Origin: Paenibacillus sp. FSL R7-0345
Lineage (GTDB): Bacteria > Bacillota > Bacilli > Paenibacillales > Paenibacillaceae
Reading direction: 5' to 3'
NCBI RefSeq assembly: GCF_038595055.1
Contig: NZ_CP152002.1
Coordinates: 4,880,501 to 4,944,500, forward strand
DNA: 64,000 nt
Position 1 is the stretch's first letter, and every line of letters begins with the position of its first letter. A program made the translations under genes and the position numbers. Shown one piece after another: positions 1 through 7,517 of this stretch. The notes below the pieces were generated by a model. The model was given only the letters and a program-made list of their open reading frames with translations, did no database searches and was not told where the DNA came from.

Positions 1-10
1 GCAGCGCCCG

Positions 11-1303
11 TTATTTCCCGATAAGCTTCAGCACGTTAGCTTCGGCAGCTTGCAGCGCTTCTTCAGGAGTTTCCCGGCCGGCAACGGCAGCCGAAATATG
101 TCTGGACACTTCAGTGGAAATCGCAGCGGCCTTTTCATGCTTAAACATTCCGTAAGGGTACTCCATTTGCTCCGCTACAGAAGCAAAATGAGGATTCGCT
201 TCCTGCACCTCAGCATCCTGGAGCGCCACATTATCCACAGGAATCCGTCCTATGCCGATGGCCATCGCTTTTTCCTGTTCCGTAGAAGTCACGAATCTGA
301 TGTATTCCATCGCCTGCTCCTTGTTCTTCGAGCCTGCCGGAATCGCAAGGCCGCCTGTCTCGGCATAGGAGGCAGTCTTAAGCTGGGCTCCCGGCACCAG
401 GGCTACCCCAACCTGTCCTGTAATCTTGGAGGTTTCCGGATTGTTGGCCAAAGGATAGGTATGCGGGGCATTCATCATCATGGCAATCGTCCCCTGTGCA
501 AAAGCATCGGCTAATGGCGCAGTGCTGTCATACTGCACAGATTGCGGACTGATGATCTTGTCTTTCAAATTCATATCCGCCATGAACTGAAGCGCCCGTA
601 CCCCCTCCGGACTGTTAAAGGTTGGCAGATCCTGTTCCTCATCCCAGAATTCCCCGCCCTCTGACCGCAGATGAACAATAAACGGGGTATAGGAGAAGGT
701 TTCGCCCCAAGGCTCGGCATAAGGCGTTATTCCCTTGGCTTTCAGCTTCTCGGCAACAGCGGTAAACTCAGCCCAGGTTGCCGGCGGATTCTCTATGCCT
801 GCCTCGGCAAACAGCGCCTTGTTGTAGTAGAACTGCCACGGCCACAGGTAACGGGGAAATCCATAGATCTGTCCGCCATTCATCAGCGGAGTAAAATAGC
901 TATCGGAAATGTTAGCTTTCATATCTTCTGTAATGAGATCATCCAGCGGGGTGAGGAAGCCTTTCGGGGCAAATTCTGCCACAAAATCGTCACGGACATG
1001 CACAATGTCATATTCCGTGCTTCCGCCGGCGAAGGCGGTGGCCAGCTTGTCATGCTGCTCGGTAAAGTTCACCACTTCATAATTAACTTTAATGCCGGAG
1101 ACCTGCTCAAATTCCTTAGCTTGATCCTGCCAGAACTGGTCTCCGACATACAAAACGGTAATCTCCCCTTTATCACCATCATCCGCTGCACTTGCTTCCC
1201 CGTTGTCTCCGGCATTTGATCCGCTGCAGCCCGAAACCACCGTAACCAATGCCAATCCTGCAATTGCCGGGAATTGCTTCTGTTTCCACCATTCCTTTTT
1301 CAT
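11..1303 (-). CDS. sugar ABC transporter substrate-binding lipoprotein
   Basis: Extracellular solute-binding protein of the MalE/UgpB type (family 1), which would capture a sugar outside the membrane for an ABC importer. The start at 1303 follows an AGGAG site; an in-frame ATG 24 bases upstream lacks this spacing. Residues 1-26 form a lipoprotein signal ending in the lipobox VVSGC (lipidated Cys26). The mature part starts with a Ser/Gly/Asp-rich linker and continues as a periplasmic-binding-protein fold of normal length (430 residues in all). It follows the permease gene by 34 bases in the same operon. The partner inner-membrane permease (MalG type) is probably the next gene, outside the window. 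The substrate cannot be told from sequence. Confidence 0.88.
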   Translation of the reverse strand: MKKEWWKQKQFPAIAGLALVTVVSGCSGSNAGDNGEASAADDGDKGEITVLYVGDQFWQDQAKEFEQVSGIKVNYEVVNFTEQHDKLATAFAGGSTEYDIVHVRDDFVAEFAPKGFLTPLDDLITEDMKANISDSYFTPLMNGGQIYGFPRYLWPWQFYYNKALFAEAGIENPPATWAEFTAVAEKLKAKGITPYAEPWGETFSYTPFIVHLRSEGGEFWDEEQDLPTFNSPEGVRALQFMADMNLKDKIISPQSVQYDSTAPLADAFAQGTIAMMMNAPHTYPLANNPETSKITGQVGVALVPGAQLKTASYAETGGLAIPAGSKNKEQAMEYIRFVTSTEQEKAMAIGIGRIPVDNVALQDAEVQEANPHFASVAEQMEYPYGMFKHEKAAAISTEVSRHISAAVAGRETPEEALQAAEANVLKLIGK

Positions 1304-1337
1304 CCTGCAATCTCCTCTCGTATCCATGGATTCTTGA

Positions 1338-2312
1338 TTAATTCTCTACTTTCAGTGTTTTCATATAGAAAAAGGTGAATATCAGAGTCAAAATCGTAAT
1401 GCAGTAGCTGATTGCGGCTCCATAGCCGAGGTCGAAGTTGCGGAATGCCTGTTCATAGGCGAATACGTTAAGGGTCATGGTGCTGTCCTGCGGCCCGCCT
1501 TTGGTAAGCAGCCAGATCAGGTCGAACACCCGTAAGGTCCACATCGTCTCAATAACGAGCAGAACCATGATGACAGGCTTGATATGAGGCAAAATGATAT
1601 GATAGAAGGCGGTTATCGGGCCGCCGCCGTCCACTTTGGACGCTTCGTGCAGCTCTCTGGGGATGGATTGCATGGCTGCCAGCAGCAGCAAGGCTACATA
1701 GGGGACACTTTTCCATATGTCCGCGAATAACACTGCCGACATGGCCGTATGTACGTTGACCAGCCACATTTGATATTCATCAATAAAGCCAAGCCTCAGC
1801 AGGACCTCGTTAAAGATTCCGTAATCTCCGCTGTACATCCATTGCCACATCAGGGAATTGACTACATTGGAGAGCGCCCAGGGAATCAGGAAGATCCGTT
1901 TGAAAAAACCTGCCCCCCATACCCCGAAATATATGGTCAGTGAAATGCCGAAAGCGATAGCCAGGGTAGCTACGACCTTGGTGACAGTGAAGAACACCGT
2001 GTTGGAGAGCACATCCGGAAAACGGGCGTCGCGCAGAAGCTGCATGTAATTGCTGAGTCCGACGAAATCATAGGTCATGCTGCCTTGAGTAAAAGCGACC
2101 TTACTAAATGAGATGAACAGCGCGTACAGCATCGGCACAATTACGGTTAACAAAATAAGTGTCATCGTAGGCATTAAATACAGATAGGCTGTCGAAGTAT
2201 CACTCAGACGATCCAGCCTGTCCAGCAGCCCTCCTTTTCGCAGCCCTCCTTCCTTCTTCTCCTGTTCCCGGCCTCGTCCAAAAATCATCAGAAAACGGTT
2301 TGCCTTTTCCAT
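1338..2312 (-). CDS. sugar ABC transporter permease, MalF/UgpA type
   Basis: Integral membrane subunit of a carbohydrate ABC importer. It has a cytoplasmic N-terminus of about 40 residues, then six predicted membrane segments starting near residue 43. The EAA loop that docks the ATPase is at residues 220-246 (LHEASKVDGGGP, then LPHIKP). The length of 324 residues is normal for this class. The start follows a strong AGGAGG site. It lies 45 bases after the iclR-type gene and 34 before the binding-protein gene, so the three probably form one transcript. No ATPase gene is nearby; such importers often share an MsmX-like ATPase encoded elsewhere (family knowledge). Confidence 0.88.
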   Translation of the reverse strand: MEKANRFLMIFGRGREQEKKEGGLRKGGLLDRLDRLSDTSTAYLYLMPTMTLILLTVIVPMLYALFISFSKVAFTQGSMTYDFVGLSNYMQLLRDARFPDVLSNTVFFTVTKVVATLAIAFGISLTIYFGVWGAGFFKRIFLIPWALSNVVNSLMWQWMYSGDYGIFNEVLLRLGFIDEYQMWLVNVHTAMSAVLFADIWKSVPYVALLLLAAMQSIPRELHEASKVDGGGPITAFYHIILPHIKPVIMVLLVIETMWTLRVFDLIWLLTKGGPQDSTMTLNVFAYEQAFRNFDLGYGAAISYCITILTLIFTFFYMKTLKVEN

Positions 2313-2357
2313 ATGTCCTCCTTCCTGCTGCAGCCCCTGTATCCTCCGGGAGCAGTT

Positions 2358-3164
2358 CTAAACTTCCGCACCTCGGGCCTGATAAACCCATTTGGAGCCT
2401 AACTTCAAGGAAATCGTCTGGGCAGCCTGTCTGCAACATTCATGACACTTCTCCATCTTGTCCTCCATCCGGAACTGGGGGCCAAGCACGGATATCGAGG
2501 CCACAACCTGGTTCTCATGATTTCTTACAGGAAAGGCGATGCCTACCGAGCCCATATCCACTTCCTGAAAAGTCCAGCTGTAGTCCTGCTTGCGGATTTG
2601 AGCGAGGGCTTCGCGGAGGGTGTCCGGGTCGGTCTCCGTAAAAGGAGAAAATGCATGAAGGCCGGCGGCAATGATCTCATCCTGCTCCGGCTCCGGTAAG
2701 AAAGCCATCAGCAGCTTGGTCGGGGCTCCGCCGTAGAGCGGCACTCTCTTTCCGAGCTGGGAAGTTGATTTGATCGACTCATGACTCTCGAATTTCTCGA
2801 TACATACCCCGGAATGTCCGTCCACTACCGTCAATAACACGGATTCTCCGGTCTGTTCTGCCAGCGTTTTTAGCTCCGGCTTGGACAAGGTCCGAAGGTT
2901 CATACCGCGGGCTACTACCATACCCAGCTCGAACAGCTTAAGGCCGAGGGAGTATTTTTTATTCGCTGGATTCTGGGTAACATATCCGCGCCCCTCCAAA
3001 GTGGAGAGCATGCGATGAACCACACTTTTATAACAGTCCAGCTCCTCGCTCAATTCTGTTACTCCCCATTCCGGCTTGGCATCAGTGAAACATTCGAGCA
3101 GCAGCAGCATCCGGTGCGCTGTCTCCAGTTTGGGCTTCTTTTCTGGCATAGATTCTGATTTCAT
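2358..3164 (-). CDS. IclR family transcriptional regulator
   Basis: DNA-binding regulator with an N-terminal winged helix-turn-helix (about residues 16-75; core VTELSEELDCYKSVVHRML) and a C-terminal IclR effector domain (about 85-265) that normally binds a small sugar or acid. Length 268 is slightly over the family average because of a charged N-terminal tail. It is the first gene of an operon with an ABC sugar importer, so it most likely controls that uptake system and itself. An AGAGAGGTGG site precedes the ATG. The inducer is unknown. Confidence 0.85.
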   Translation of the reverse strand: MKSESMPEKKPKLETAHRMLLLLECFTDAKPEWGVTELSEELDCYKSVVHRMLSTLEGRGYVTQNPANKKYSLGLKLFELGMVVARGMNLRTLSKPELKTLAEQTGESVLLTVVDGHSGVCIEKFESHESIKSTSQLGKRVPLYGGAPTKLLMAFLPEPEQDEIIAAGLHAFSPFTETDPDTLREALAQIRKQDYSWTFQEVDMGSVGIAFPVRNHENQVVASISVLGPQFRMEDKMEKCHECCRQAAQTISLKLGSKWVYQARGAEV

Positions 3165-3565
3165 CAGTAACCACCTCTCTATCGTTCTGTCGTTCTCATT
3201 TACGGAACACTGTTCTTTTTTGTGATCAAAAAAATATAATCAAAATTCAGCGTTACTTAATATAACATTTAGTTGTTATTTCGGTTATTTCCATTCTGAT
3301 TTATTCATAATTATAGCAAGGAACAAGCACATTGCAAGCTTAAAATTTAAAATTTCTTAATTTATGTTATTAATAATGACATAATAATAACATCAATTAA
3401 CTTCGACATCATAGCAGATAGCTTTCAGCGGAAGGCCAGAAGCAGATACACTCGTTTCCCACGCCCTAGCCACAGTTTCCACAGTTTAATGAAACCCCGC
3501 AGTTGCTCTGACGTATGATCATTATTCAAATCATTCCCATACGGCTCATGCGGAGGTGAACCTGA
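3165..3565. other. AT-rich intergenic region between iclR-type gene and the yidC leader
   Basis: About 400 bases with no gene. The part next to the iclR-type gene (3200-3420) is very AT-rich and should hold the divergent promoters. A strong ribosome binding site (GGAGGTGA, 3552-3559) near its right edge belongs to the leader ORF that follows. I saw no convincing operator palindrome. Confidence 0.5.
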
Positions 3566-3583
3566 CTGGAGCATTTTTATGAC

Positions 3584-3814
3584 TTGGTTCAACTGGCATT
3601 CTCAATTGCACTCTTCTCTTCCTTAGTTTTACTTCCATTCGCCTGTTTTTCTGCACAGAAGATACACTGTAATCATGAAACTGCTGCAGCCGGTTCAACC
3701 AGGTATGCAGCTGTCAGACTACCGCAGGTAAGCAGTATTCAGCGGTGGATCATACGTATCGCCAGACGAAGAAAAGCACCTGATGAAGACGACAATCGTC
3801 CTTCCCCACATTGA
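3584..3814 (+). CDS. MifM-like regulatory leader peptide upstream of yidC
   Basis: Short ORF of 76 residues from the TTG at 3584. An in-frame CTG at 3566 sits seven bases after the GGAGGTGA site and may be the true start (82 residues). Residues 2-24 form one hydrophobic segment (AFSIALFSSLVLLPFACF) suited to membrane insertion. The C-terminus carries RWIIRIARRRKAPDEDDN (residues 54-71). This recalls the arrest region of Bacillus subtilis MifM, which as I remember has WIRKVFRM followed by DEEDA. B. subtilis MifM stalls ribosomes when YidC activity is low and so switches on yidC2. This ORF has the same order of parts, the same place before a yidC gene, and a hairpin over the yidC ribosome binding site. 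Function is inferred; overall identity is low. Confidence 0.6.
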   Translation: MVQLAFSIALFSSLVLLPFACFSAQKIHCNHETAAAGSTRYAAVRLPQVSSIQRWIIRIARRRKAPDEDDNRPSPH

Positions 3815-3841
3815 TATTCCATTCATTCAATCAGGGAGGAC
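3798..3841 (+). promoter_or_regulatory. hairpin sequestering the yidC ribosome binding site
   Basis: GTCCT and CCC (3798-3802 and 3804-3806, with T3803 bulged) pair with GGG and AGGAC (3834-3841), which is the Shine-Dalgarno of yidC. An inner stem pairs ATTGA (3810-3814) with TCAAT (3827-3831), leaving a 12-base loop. The 5' arm lies inside the last codons of the leader ORF, directly after its Asp-Glu-Asp-Asp codons (3782-3793). A ribosome stalled there would cover the arm and free the yidC site. This is the mifM-yidC2 layout. Confidence 0.65.
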
Positions 3842-3845
3842 AACG

Positions 3846-4688
3846 ATGAAAAAGATTGTATTGCTCCAAAAATGGGCCAAGCCCATTCTCTTCATGCTGA
3901 TTGGAGTTCTTCCGGTCATTGTGCTCAGCGGATGTTCGGCGGCATCCCCATCAGACCCGATTAATGCCGATTCAGCAGGGATATTTAATCACTTATTGAT
4001 TTATCCCTTTTCGGTCATGATCAAATTCTTCGCGGATGCCTTTCACGGAAACTACGGATTAGCGATTGTACTGATGACCTTCATTATCAGACTTGCGATT
4101 ATGCCGCTCATGATGAATCAAGCCAGGAAGCAAACGGACATAAAAGAAAAGATGGCCGTCCTGCAGCCGGAATTAACTGCACTTAACGAGAAGTATAAAA
4201 ACGATAGTCGTGTGGATGCAAAAAAACAGCAGCAGGCCGAAATGCTGCAGCTGTACCAGAAACATCAATTTAATCCCCTGAATATGGGGTGTTTACCGAT
4301 GCTGCTTCAATGGCCGATTACACTTGCCTTTTATTACGCCATTCGTCGCACTCCGGAGATTGCAGCTCACGATTTTCTATGGTTTAGCCTGGGGAAACCA
4401 GATCTGATTTTGCCGCTAATTGCCGCTGCGGTGTACTACGTTCAGTTCCGCGTGTCTCAATCCGCTTCAGCGCAGATTCAGCAAAATCAAAATAAACAAA
4501 TGGTATTCCTCGGATTGTTGTCACCGGTGATGATGGGTATATTTTCTTTTCAAATGCCCGCCGCGTTACCGCTATATTGGGCGGTTGGCGGCATGTTCAT
4601 TATCGTGCAAACGATTATACTGAATAAAATGTATACTAAGCCAAATGCAGCAACTAAAAAACAGCCTGCCGGTGCAGAAGATTTATAG
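3846..4688 (+). CDS. yidC: YidC/Oxa1 family membrane protein insertase (YidC2-like)
   Basis: Membrane insertase that inserts and folds membrane proteins with or without Sec. The start at 3846 follows GGGAGGAC; an upstream in-frame ATG at 3783 would overlap the leader ORF. The protein has 280 residues. Its lipoprotein signal ends in VLSGC (Cys30), as is usual for Gram-positive YidC. Five predicted membrane segments follow. Arg82 in FIIRLAIMP matches the conserved hydrophilic-groove arginine, and the cytoplasmic hairpin (about 92-140) is highly charged. The gene stands alone and not next to rnpA-rpmH, so it is probably the second paralogue (YidC2/YqjG), made on demand. A terminator follows it. 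Confidence 0.92.
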   Translation: MKKIVLLQKWAKPILFMLIGVLPVIVLSGCSAASPSDPINADSAGIFNHLLIYPFSVMIKFFADAFHGNYGLAIVLMTFIIRLAIMPLMMNQARKQTDIKEKMAVLQPELTALNEKYKNDSRVDAKKQQQAEMLQLYQKHQFNPLNMGCLPMLLQWPITLAFYYAIRRTPEIAAHDFLWFSLGKPDLILPLIAAAVYYVQFRVSQSASAQIQQNQNKQMVFLGLLSPVMMGIFSFQMPAALPLYWAVGGMFIIVQTIILNKMYTKPNAATKKQPAGAEDL

Positions 4689-4714
4689 GATTGAACTACT
4701 GCCGGCAGATTAAC

Positions 4715-4767
4715 AAACCTCTCTTGGAAGCGAGCCTGAGTTAACAGCTTCTTAAGAGAGGTTTTTT
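4715..4767 (+). terminator. rho-independent terminator of yidC
   Basis: AAACCTCTCTT (4715-4725) pairs perfectly with AAGAGAGGTTT (4754-4764) and runs into a T tract. Confidence 0.85.
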
Positions 4768-4835
4768 CAATTTTTTAGTAGACTAGGTCAACTTATCCCT
4801 GGCAGTCACTGCTTTACATTAAAGGCTCAACTGTA

Positions 4836-5216
4836 TTATTCCGTGCTGTACTTAATTTCATAGCTGCCTTTGGCGCCTTTCCCCGTGATTTCAAACTTAT
4901 ACTTTCCATCCTTGTCTGCTTCAATCTCCTCGCTTCCTGATTCGCCCGTGTCCAGTTCCTTGACCAGCTGACCATCGGGATCATATAGCTTTATCGTCAG
5001 CTCCCCTTTTTCCACCTTGGACTTATAGTCCACCACAAGCGTCTCCCCGCTTTTTAGCTTAATCTTCTTCACATCTGTTCCGGTGAAGAGCTTATACGAA
5101 GCCTTAACTTTAGAGCCGAAATCCGAACCCACGTACATTATTTTCTTTTCACAGGCGGTAAGCAGCATTGCCAGCACAAATACCAGCACTCCCGGTACAA
5201 TCCATTTCTTGTTCAT
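4836..5216 (-). CDS. small secreted lipoprotein, last gene of the ECF operon
   Basis: About 126 residues with a lipoprotein signal whose lipobox is LLTAC. The start is the ATG at 5216; the GTG just before it (5219) is equally well placed behind AAGGAG. The mature part is lysine-rich and predicted to be all beta. It resembles a small carbohydrate-binding-like or bacterial pre-peptidase C-terminal fold (the stretch KGELTIKLYDPDGQLVKEL), but I do not recognise a named family. It lies 15 bases after the preceding membrane-protein gene and is probably co-transcribed with the sigma factor, so it may be an envelope-stress product. Confidence 0.7.
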   Translation of the reverse strand: MNKKWIVPGVLVFVLAMLLTACEKKIMYVGSDFGSKVKASYKLFTGTDVKKIKLKSGETLVVDYKSKVEKGELTIKLYDPDGQLVKELDTGESGSEEIEADKDGKYKFEITGKGAKGSYEIKYSTE

Positions 5217-5231
5217 CACTCTCGACACTCC

Positions 5232-5615
5232 TTAGGGGTGAATTAAGTTACCGCAATGAGGACACTTCACCAAATTACTTCCCGGATCTGCCGGTACAGG
5301 AGTATGCTGCCGTCTGCGGGTAAACAGATAAAGCAGCAGTCCGATAAAATTAGGAATATAGATGACGGCCAGCATCCACAGCCAGGGATTCATTTTTCTC
5401 CTTGAGGCATCTTTATAGATGAACACGGCGATCAGCACATTTAAAGCAAAATACAGCAGCATAAGCCCAGCAATCACCGTGAGCCAGCCATAATCATCCT
5501 CAAACACTTCTTTTATAGAAGGAGCCATTACAACAAAAAAAGTGCCAAATCCCATTACAACAATTGCCGTCAACAACCAAAAAATCCACTTTTCCAGCCC
5601 TATCCGGTTTTTCAT
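5232..5615 (-). CDS. membrane protein with PLD-nuclease-N-like core and C-terminal zinc ribbon
   Basis: 127 residues with three predicted membrane segments (about 10-30, 43-65 and 78-98). The last two resemble the PLDc_N domain (YKDASRRKMNPWLWM). The C-terminal tail has one CPHCG half zinc ribbon. An AAAGGAG site precedes the ATG at 5615. It is the third gene of the ECF sigma operon. Function is unknown; a role in the envelope response is inferred only from position. Confidence 0.7.
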   Translation of the reverse strand: MKNRIGLEKWIFWLLTAIVVMGFGTFFVVMAPSIKEVFEDDYGWLTVIAGLMLLYFALNVLIAVFIYKDASRRKMNPWLWMLAVIYIPNFIGLLLYLFTRRRQHTPVPADPGSNLVKCPHCGNLIHP

Positions 5616-5650
5616 AGTGCTCCTTTCCGGAGATGGTATTGTTCCTTAAT

Positions 5651-5959
5651 CTAATTCGCCGAGGTCTCCAAAGAGCTCGCGGAAATGTTATAAACCAGCA
5701 GCGCTACGGCAATAGCCTGAAACAGTGTAAAGACCAGCAGTATCCCTATTTTCCAGAGCAATAAGAGCGGTGCGGCCAGCAGGATAAACGCGAGAATCAG
5801 CGCTACAGTCATATTCAGGGCAGCGGCACTCATCAATAAGCCGAGAGGCTGACTTTCGTCTATTCTTCGGAGTGTACTGGCGACTAAATAAGGCGGTGCG
5901 GCTACCGGAGCGTTGAAGTATTCTTTTAACAGCTGCTCATTGTCCATTGGCTCGTTCAC
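5651..5959 (-). CDS. small membrane protein, candidate anti-sigma factor
   Basis: 102 residues: a soluble N-terminus of about 40 residues (QLLKEYFNAPVAAPPYL) and two membrane segments (about 44-65 and 69-90). Its ATG overlaps the sigma-factor stop by four bases, so translation is coupled. Position and topology fit an anti-sigma factor, but I see no zinc-binding HxxxCxxC motif, so this stays an inference. Confidence 0.6.
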   Translation of the reverse strand: MNEPMDNEQLLKEYFNAPVAAPPYLVASTLRRIDESQPLGLLMSAAALNMTVALILAFILLAAPLLLLWKIGILLVFTLFQAIAVALLVYNISASSLETSAN

Positions 5960-6519
5960 TCTATTCGCTCCCCCATCGCTGCTTTAAGCAGCTTTTTTCC
6001 CTGATTTAGCCTGGACTTTACCGTCCCCAGCGGAACATCAAGCACCTCTCCGATACTTTCATAGCTGAATTCTTCATAATAAAACAATACTAACGGAGCA
6101 AGATATCGCTTGGGCAGTGTTCGCAGGCATCGCTCAAGGTACAGAACCTCTTCCTTTTTCATCAAAAAATCTTCTGTTAACGGCGCATCATCCCCGGTTT
6201 CCTTAAACCTGCTGCTTTCGTCGGTCCAGGCCAGCGCCAGGCGCTCACGGAGCTTTTTCCATTTCCGGTACCGGTCCTTATGTATATTAAGGGTCACCTG
6301 GAACAGCCAGGCCTTAAACGGCCGCTCCGGATCATACTTCTCCAGCTTACGGAGTACACGCACCCATACCTCCTGAAATAGGTCTTCTGTCTCCTGCTTT
6401 TCCAGTGAAAGATGATAGCAAAACCGGAATAAATCATCCCTGTACCTGTTGATCAGACATTCAAGAGCCTCCCGCTGACCCAATCTGTAGCTTTCTATAA
6501 GCTGTCTGTCGCTAATCAT
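5956..6519 (-). CDS. ECF-type RNA polymerase sigma factor
   Basis: Sigma-70 family ECF factor of 187 residues. Region 2 lies at about 10-75 (the -10 contact stretch includes DLFQEVWVRVLRKLEKY). Region 4 at about 130-180 contains the helix-turn-helix YESIGEVLDVPLGTVKSRL for -35 recognition. The start follows GGAGGGGG. It heads a four-gene leftward operon with a small membrane protein, a zinc-ribbon membrane protein and a lipoprotein, typical of an envelope-stress regulon. The inducing signal is not visible. Confidence 0.92.
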   Translation of the reverse strand: MISDRQLIESYRLGQREALECLINRYRDDLFRFCYHLSLEKQETEDLFQEVWVRVLRKLEKYDPERPFKAWLFQVTLNIHKDRYRKWKKLRERLALAWTDESSRFKETGDDAPLTEDFLMKKEEVLYLERCLRTLPKRYLAPLVLFYYEEFSYESIGEVLDVPLGTVKSRLNQGKKLLKAAMGERIE

Positions 6520-6549
6520 TCTCCCCCTCCGTCTGCTCTGTCATCTTAC

Positions 6550-6579
6550 ATTACGAAGCTCAGCGCAAGATTGTTCGAA
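6550..6579 (-). promoter_or_regulatory. candidate ECF-type autoregulated promoter
   Basis: On the minus strand a GAAC -35 element (6573-6576) is followed after 17 bases by CGTAAT (6550-6555). This is the general shape of ECF promoters. It would start the message about 25 bases before the sigma-factor ATG. The match is suggestive only. Confidence 0.4.
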
Positions 6580-6827
6580 ATTTCACATGGAAATTCTCTG
6601 TTTATTAGGAACGGCAATGTTCATACTTTTTACACATTCATCAGCACGGCAGCAGGGTAATTTATTTGTGAATCTCCGAATACTTTCTAGTACTCCCCAA
6701 TTGATCTATGTTAACCGGCACTAACTCCATTCTGTACTGCTGTGCCCATGTATGGGAAGCCATTTCCCCGTGTATATTATGGTTGTACTTGCCTGTATGA
6801 ACGACTTGTGAAATTAATAACCCGCAC

Positions 6828-6864
6828 TTGACAAATAATAATTTCTAGATGATAATAATTATCA
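6828..6864 (+). promoter_or_regulatory. ahpC promoter overlapped by a Fur/PerR-type box
   Basis: TTGACA (6828-6833), a 17-base spacer and GATAAT (6851-6856) make a near-consensus sigma-A promoter. The -10 lies inside the perfect 15-base palindrome TGATAATAATTATCA (6850-6864). A repressor bound there would block RNA polymerase. The palindrome fits the published 7-1-7 Fur consensus better than the PerR one, which has TTATAAT half-sites. From 6580 to 6827 I see no gene. Confidence 0.75.
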
Positions 6865-6939
6865 ATAAAGAACTGCTATACAAGGATGGCTCAAAAAGCC
6901 CGCACTTGTGCAGAAAACAATTTTAGGAGGAAAATAAAA

Positions 6940-7503
6940 ATGTCCCTGATTGGAAAAGAAGTCCTGCCGTTTAAAGCGTCCGCTTACCACAATGGAAGTT
7001 TCATCGATGTATCCGAAGCTAATCTAAAAGGTAAATGGAGTGTAGTCTGCTTCTACCCTGCGGATTTCACCTTCGTATGCCCTACTGAGCTGGAAGACCT
7101 GCAGAACGAATACGAAACTTTGAAGAGACTGGGTGTTGAAGTATACTCCGTTTCCACTGATACCCACTTTACACATAAAGCATGGCATGACAGCTCCGAA
7201 GCTATCGGCAAAATCACATACATCATGATCGGTGACCCGTCCCACACCATCTCCCGCAACTTCGACGTTCTGATTGAAGAAGCCGGTATGGCTGACCGCG
7301 GTACATTTATCATCGACCCTGACGGCGTGATCCAGGCTATCGAAATCAATGCTGACGGCATTGGCCGTGATGCCAGCATCCTGGTTAACAAGATCAAAGC
7401 TGCTCAATACGTACGTAATAACCCAGGTGAAGTATGCCCCGCTAAATGGCAGGAAGGCAGCACAACCCTGAAGCCAAGCCTTGATCTGGTAGGAAAAATC
7501 TAA
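6940..7503 (+). CDS. ahpC: alkyl hydroperoxide reductase subunit C
   Basis: Typical 2-Cys peroxiredoxin that reduces hydrogen peroxide and organic peroxides in the cytoplasm, recycled by AhpF. It has 187 residues, the family norm. The peroxidatic Cys47 lies in FTFVCPTE and the resolving Cys166 in EVCPAKW. I chose the ATG at 6940 because AGGAGG sits just before it; an in-frame ATG 54 bases upstream has no such site. ahpF follows after 14 bases. A Fur/PerR-like palindrome overlaps the promoter, so expression should respond to iron or peroxide. Confidence 0.96.
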   Translation: MSLIGKEVLPFKASAYHNGSFIDVSEANLKGKWSVVCFYPADFTFVCPTELEDLQNEYETLKRLGVEVYSVSTDTHFTHKAWHDSSEAIGKITYIMIGDPSHTISRNFDVLIEEAGMADRGTFIIDPDGVIQAIEINADGIGRDASILVNKIKAAQYVRNNPGEVCPAKWQEGSTTLKPSLDLVGKI

Positions 7504-7517
7504 GGAGCGGATGAAAA

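Noticed and set aside
3783..3845. N-terminal extension of YidC from an upstream ATG
   Set aside because: It would overlap the leader ORF, lacks a ribosome site, and puts extra residues before a proper lipoprotein signal.
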